From Chloroflexota bacterium (lineage in GTDB: Bacteria > Chloroflexota > Limnocylindria > Limnocylindrales > CSP1-4): a DNA stretch of 5,291 nt. A model generated the notes under the pieces. That model had not been told where the DNA came from. It did no database searches and saw only the letters and a program-made list of their open reading frames with translations. Made by a program: the position numbers and the translations under genes. How positions within the stretch are numbered: the stretch's first letter is position 1; every line of letters begins with the position of its first letter. Shown in pieces: positions 5,291-5,291 of the stretch. The DNA lies in NCBI GenBank assembly GCA_021815005.1, contig JAKAHL010000162.1, positions 1 through 5,291 of the forward strand, in the 5' to 3' direction.

Positions 5291-5291
5291 G

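Overview
This 5.3-kb window of very GC-rich bacterial DNA has strong G/C bias at third codon positions and Ala/Arg/Gly-rich proteins. It holds six protein-coding genes, two of them cut by the window edges. No RNA gene, insertion sequence, prophage or CRISPR array is visible. The lineage cannot be fixed from the sequence. Base composition and start codons fit a high-GC actinobacterial or Chloroflexota-like organism. The IspG protein, however, is the long form with an extended iron-sulfur domain that I associate with alphaproteobacteria and some other phyla, not the short form of mycobacteria.

Layout, left to right. (1) The 3' end of a GNAT N-acetyltransferase gene (+). (2) A short convergent gap with 2.6 copies of a 22-bp tandem repeat. 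(3) msrA (-), methionine sulfoxide reductase A. (4) A 221-bp divergent control region with imperfect 34-36-bp repeats, a candidate promoter and a candidate operator. (5) A three-gene + strand operon: an ArsR/SmtB-type repressor with a Cys-Val-Cys motif, a membrane-anchored DsbA/Thioredoxin_4 protein with a CDYC active site, and a CcdA-type transmembrane electron carrier. (6) A 9-bp convergent junction inside a GC-rich hairpin. (7) ispG (-), preceded by the C-terminal part of an RseP/Rip1-type site-2 protease (-), which runs off the right edge.

The window joins two themes. On the right is a conserved housekeeping pair, rseP-ispG: membrane proteolysis and the penultimate step of MEP isoprenoid synthesis. 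The genes are one base apart and look translationally coupled. In the middle is a thiol-redox module. CcdA should carry reducing equivalents across the membrane to the extracytoplasmic DsbA-like protein. The ArsR-type protein may control the operon in response to a thiophilic metal or metalloid or to thiol oxidation. MsrA, which repairs oxidised methionine in the cytoplasm, is transcribed divergently from the same control region. The regulator-plus-relay operon is the most interesting part of the window. Its effector, substrates and link to msrA are inferences.
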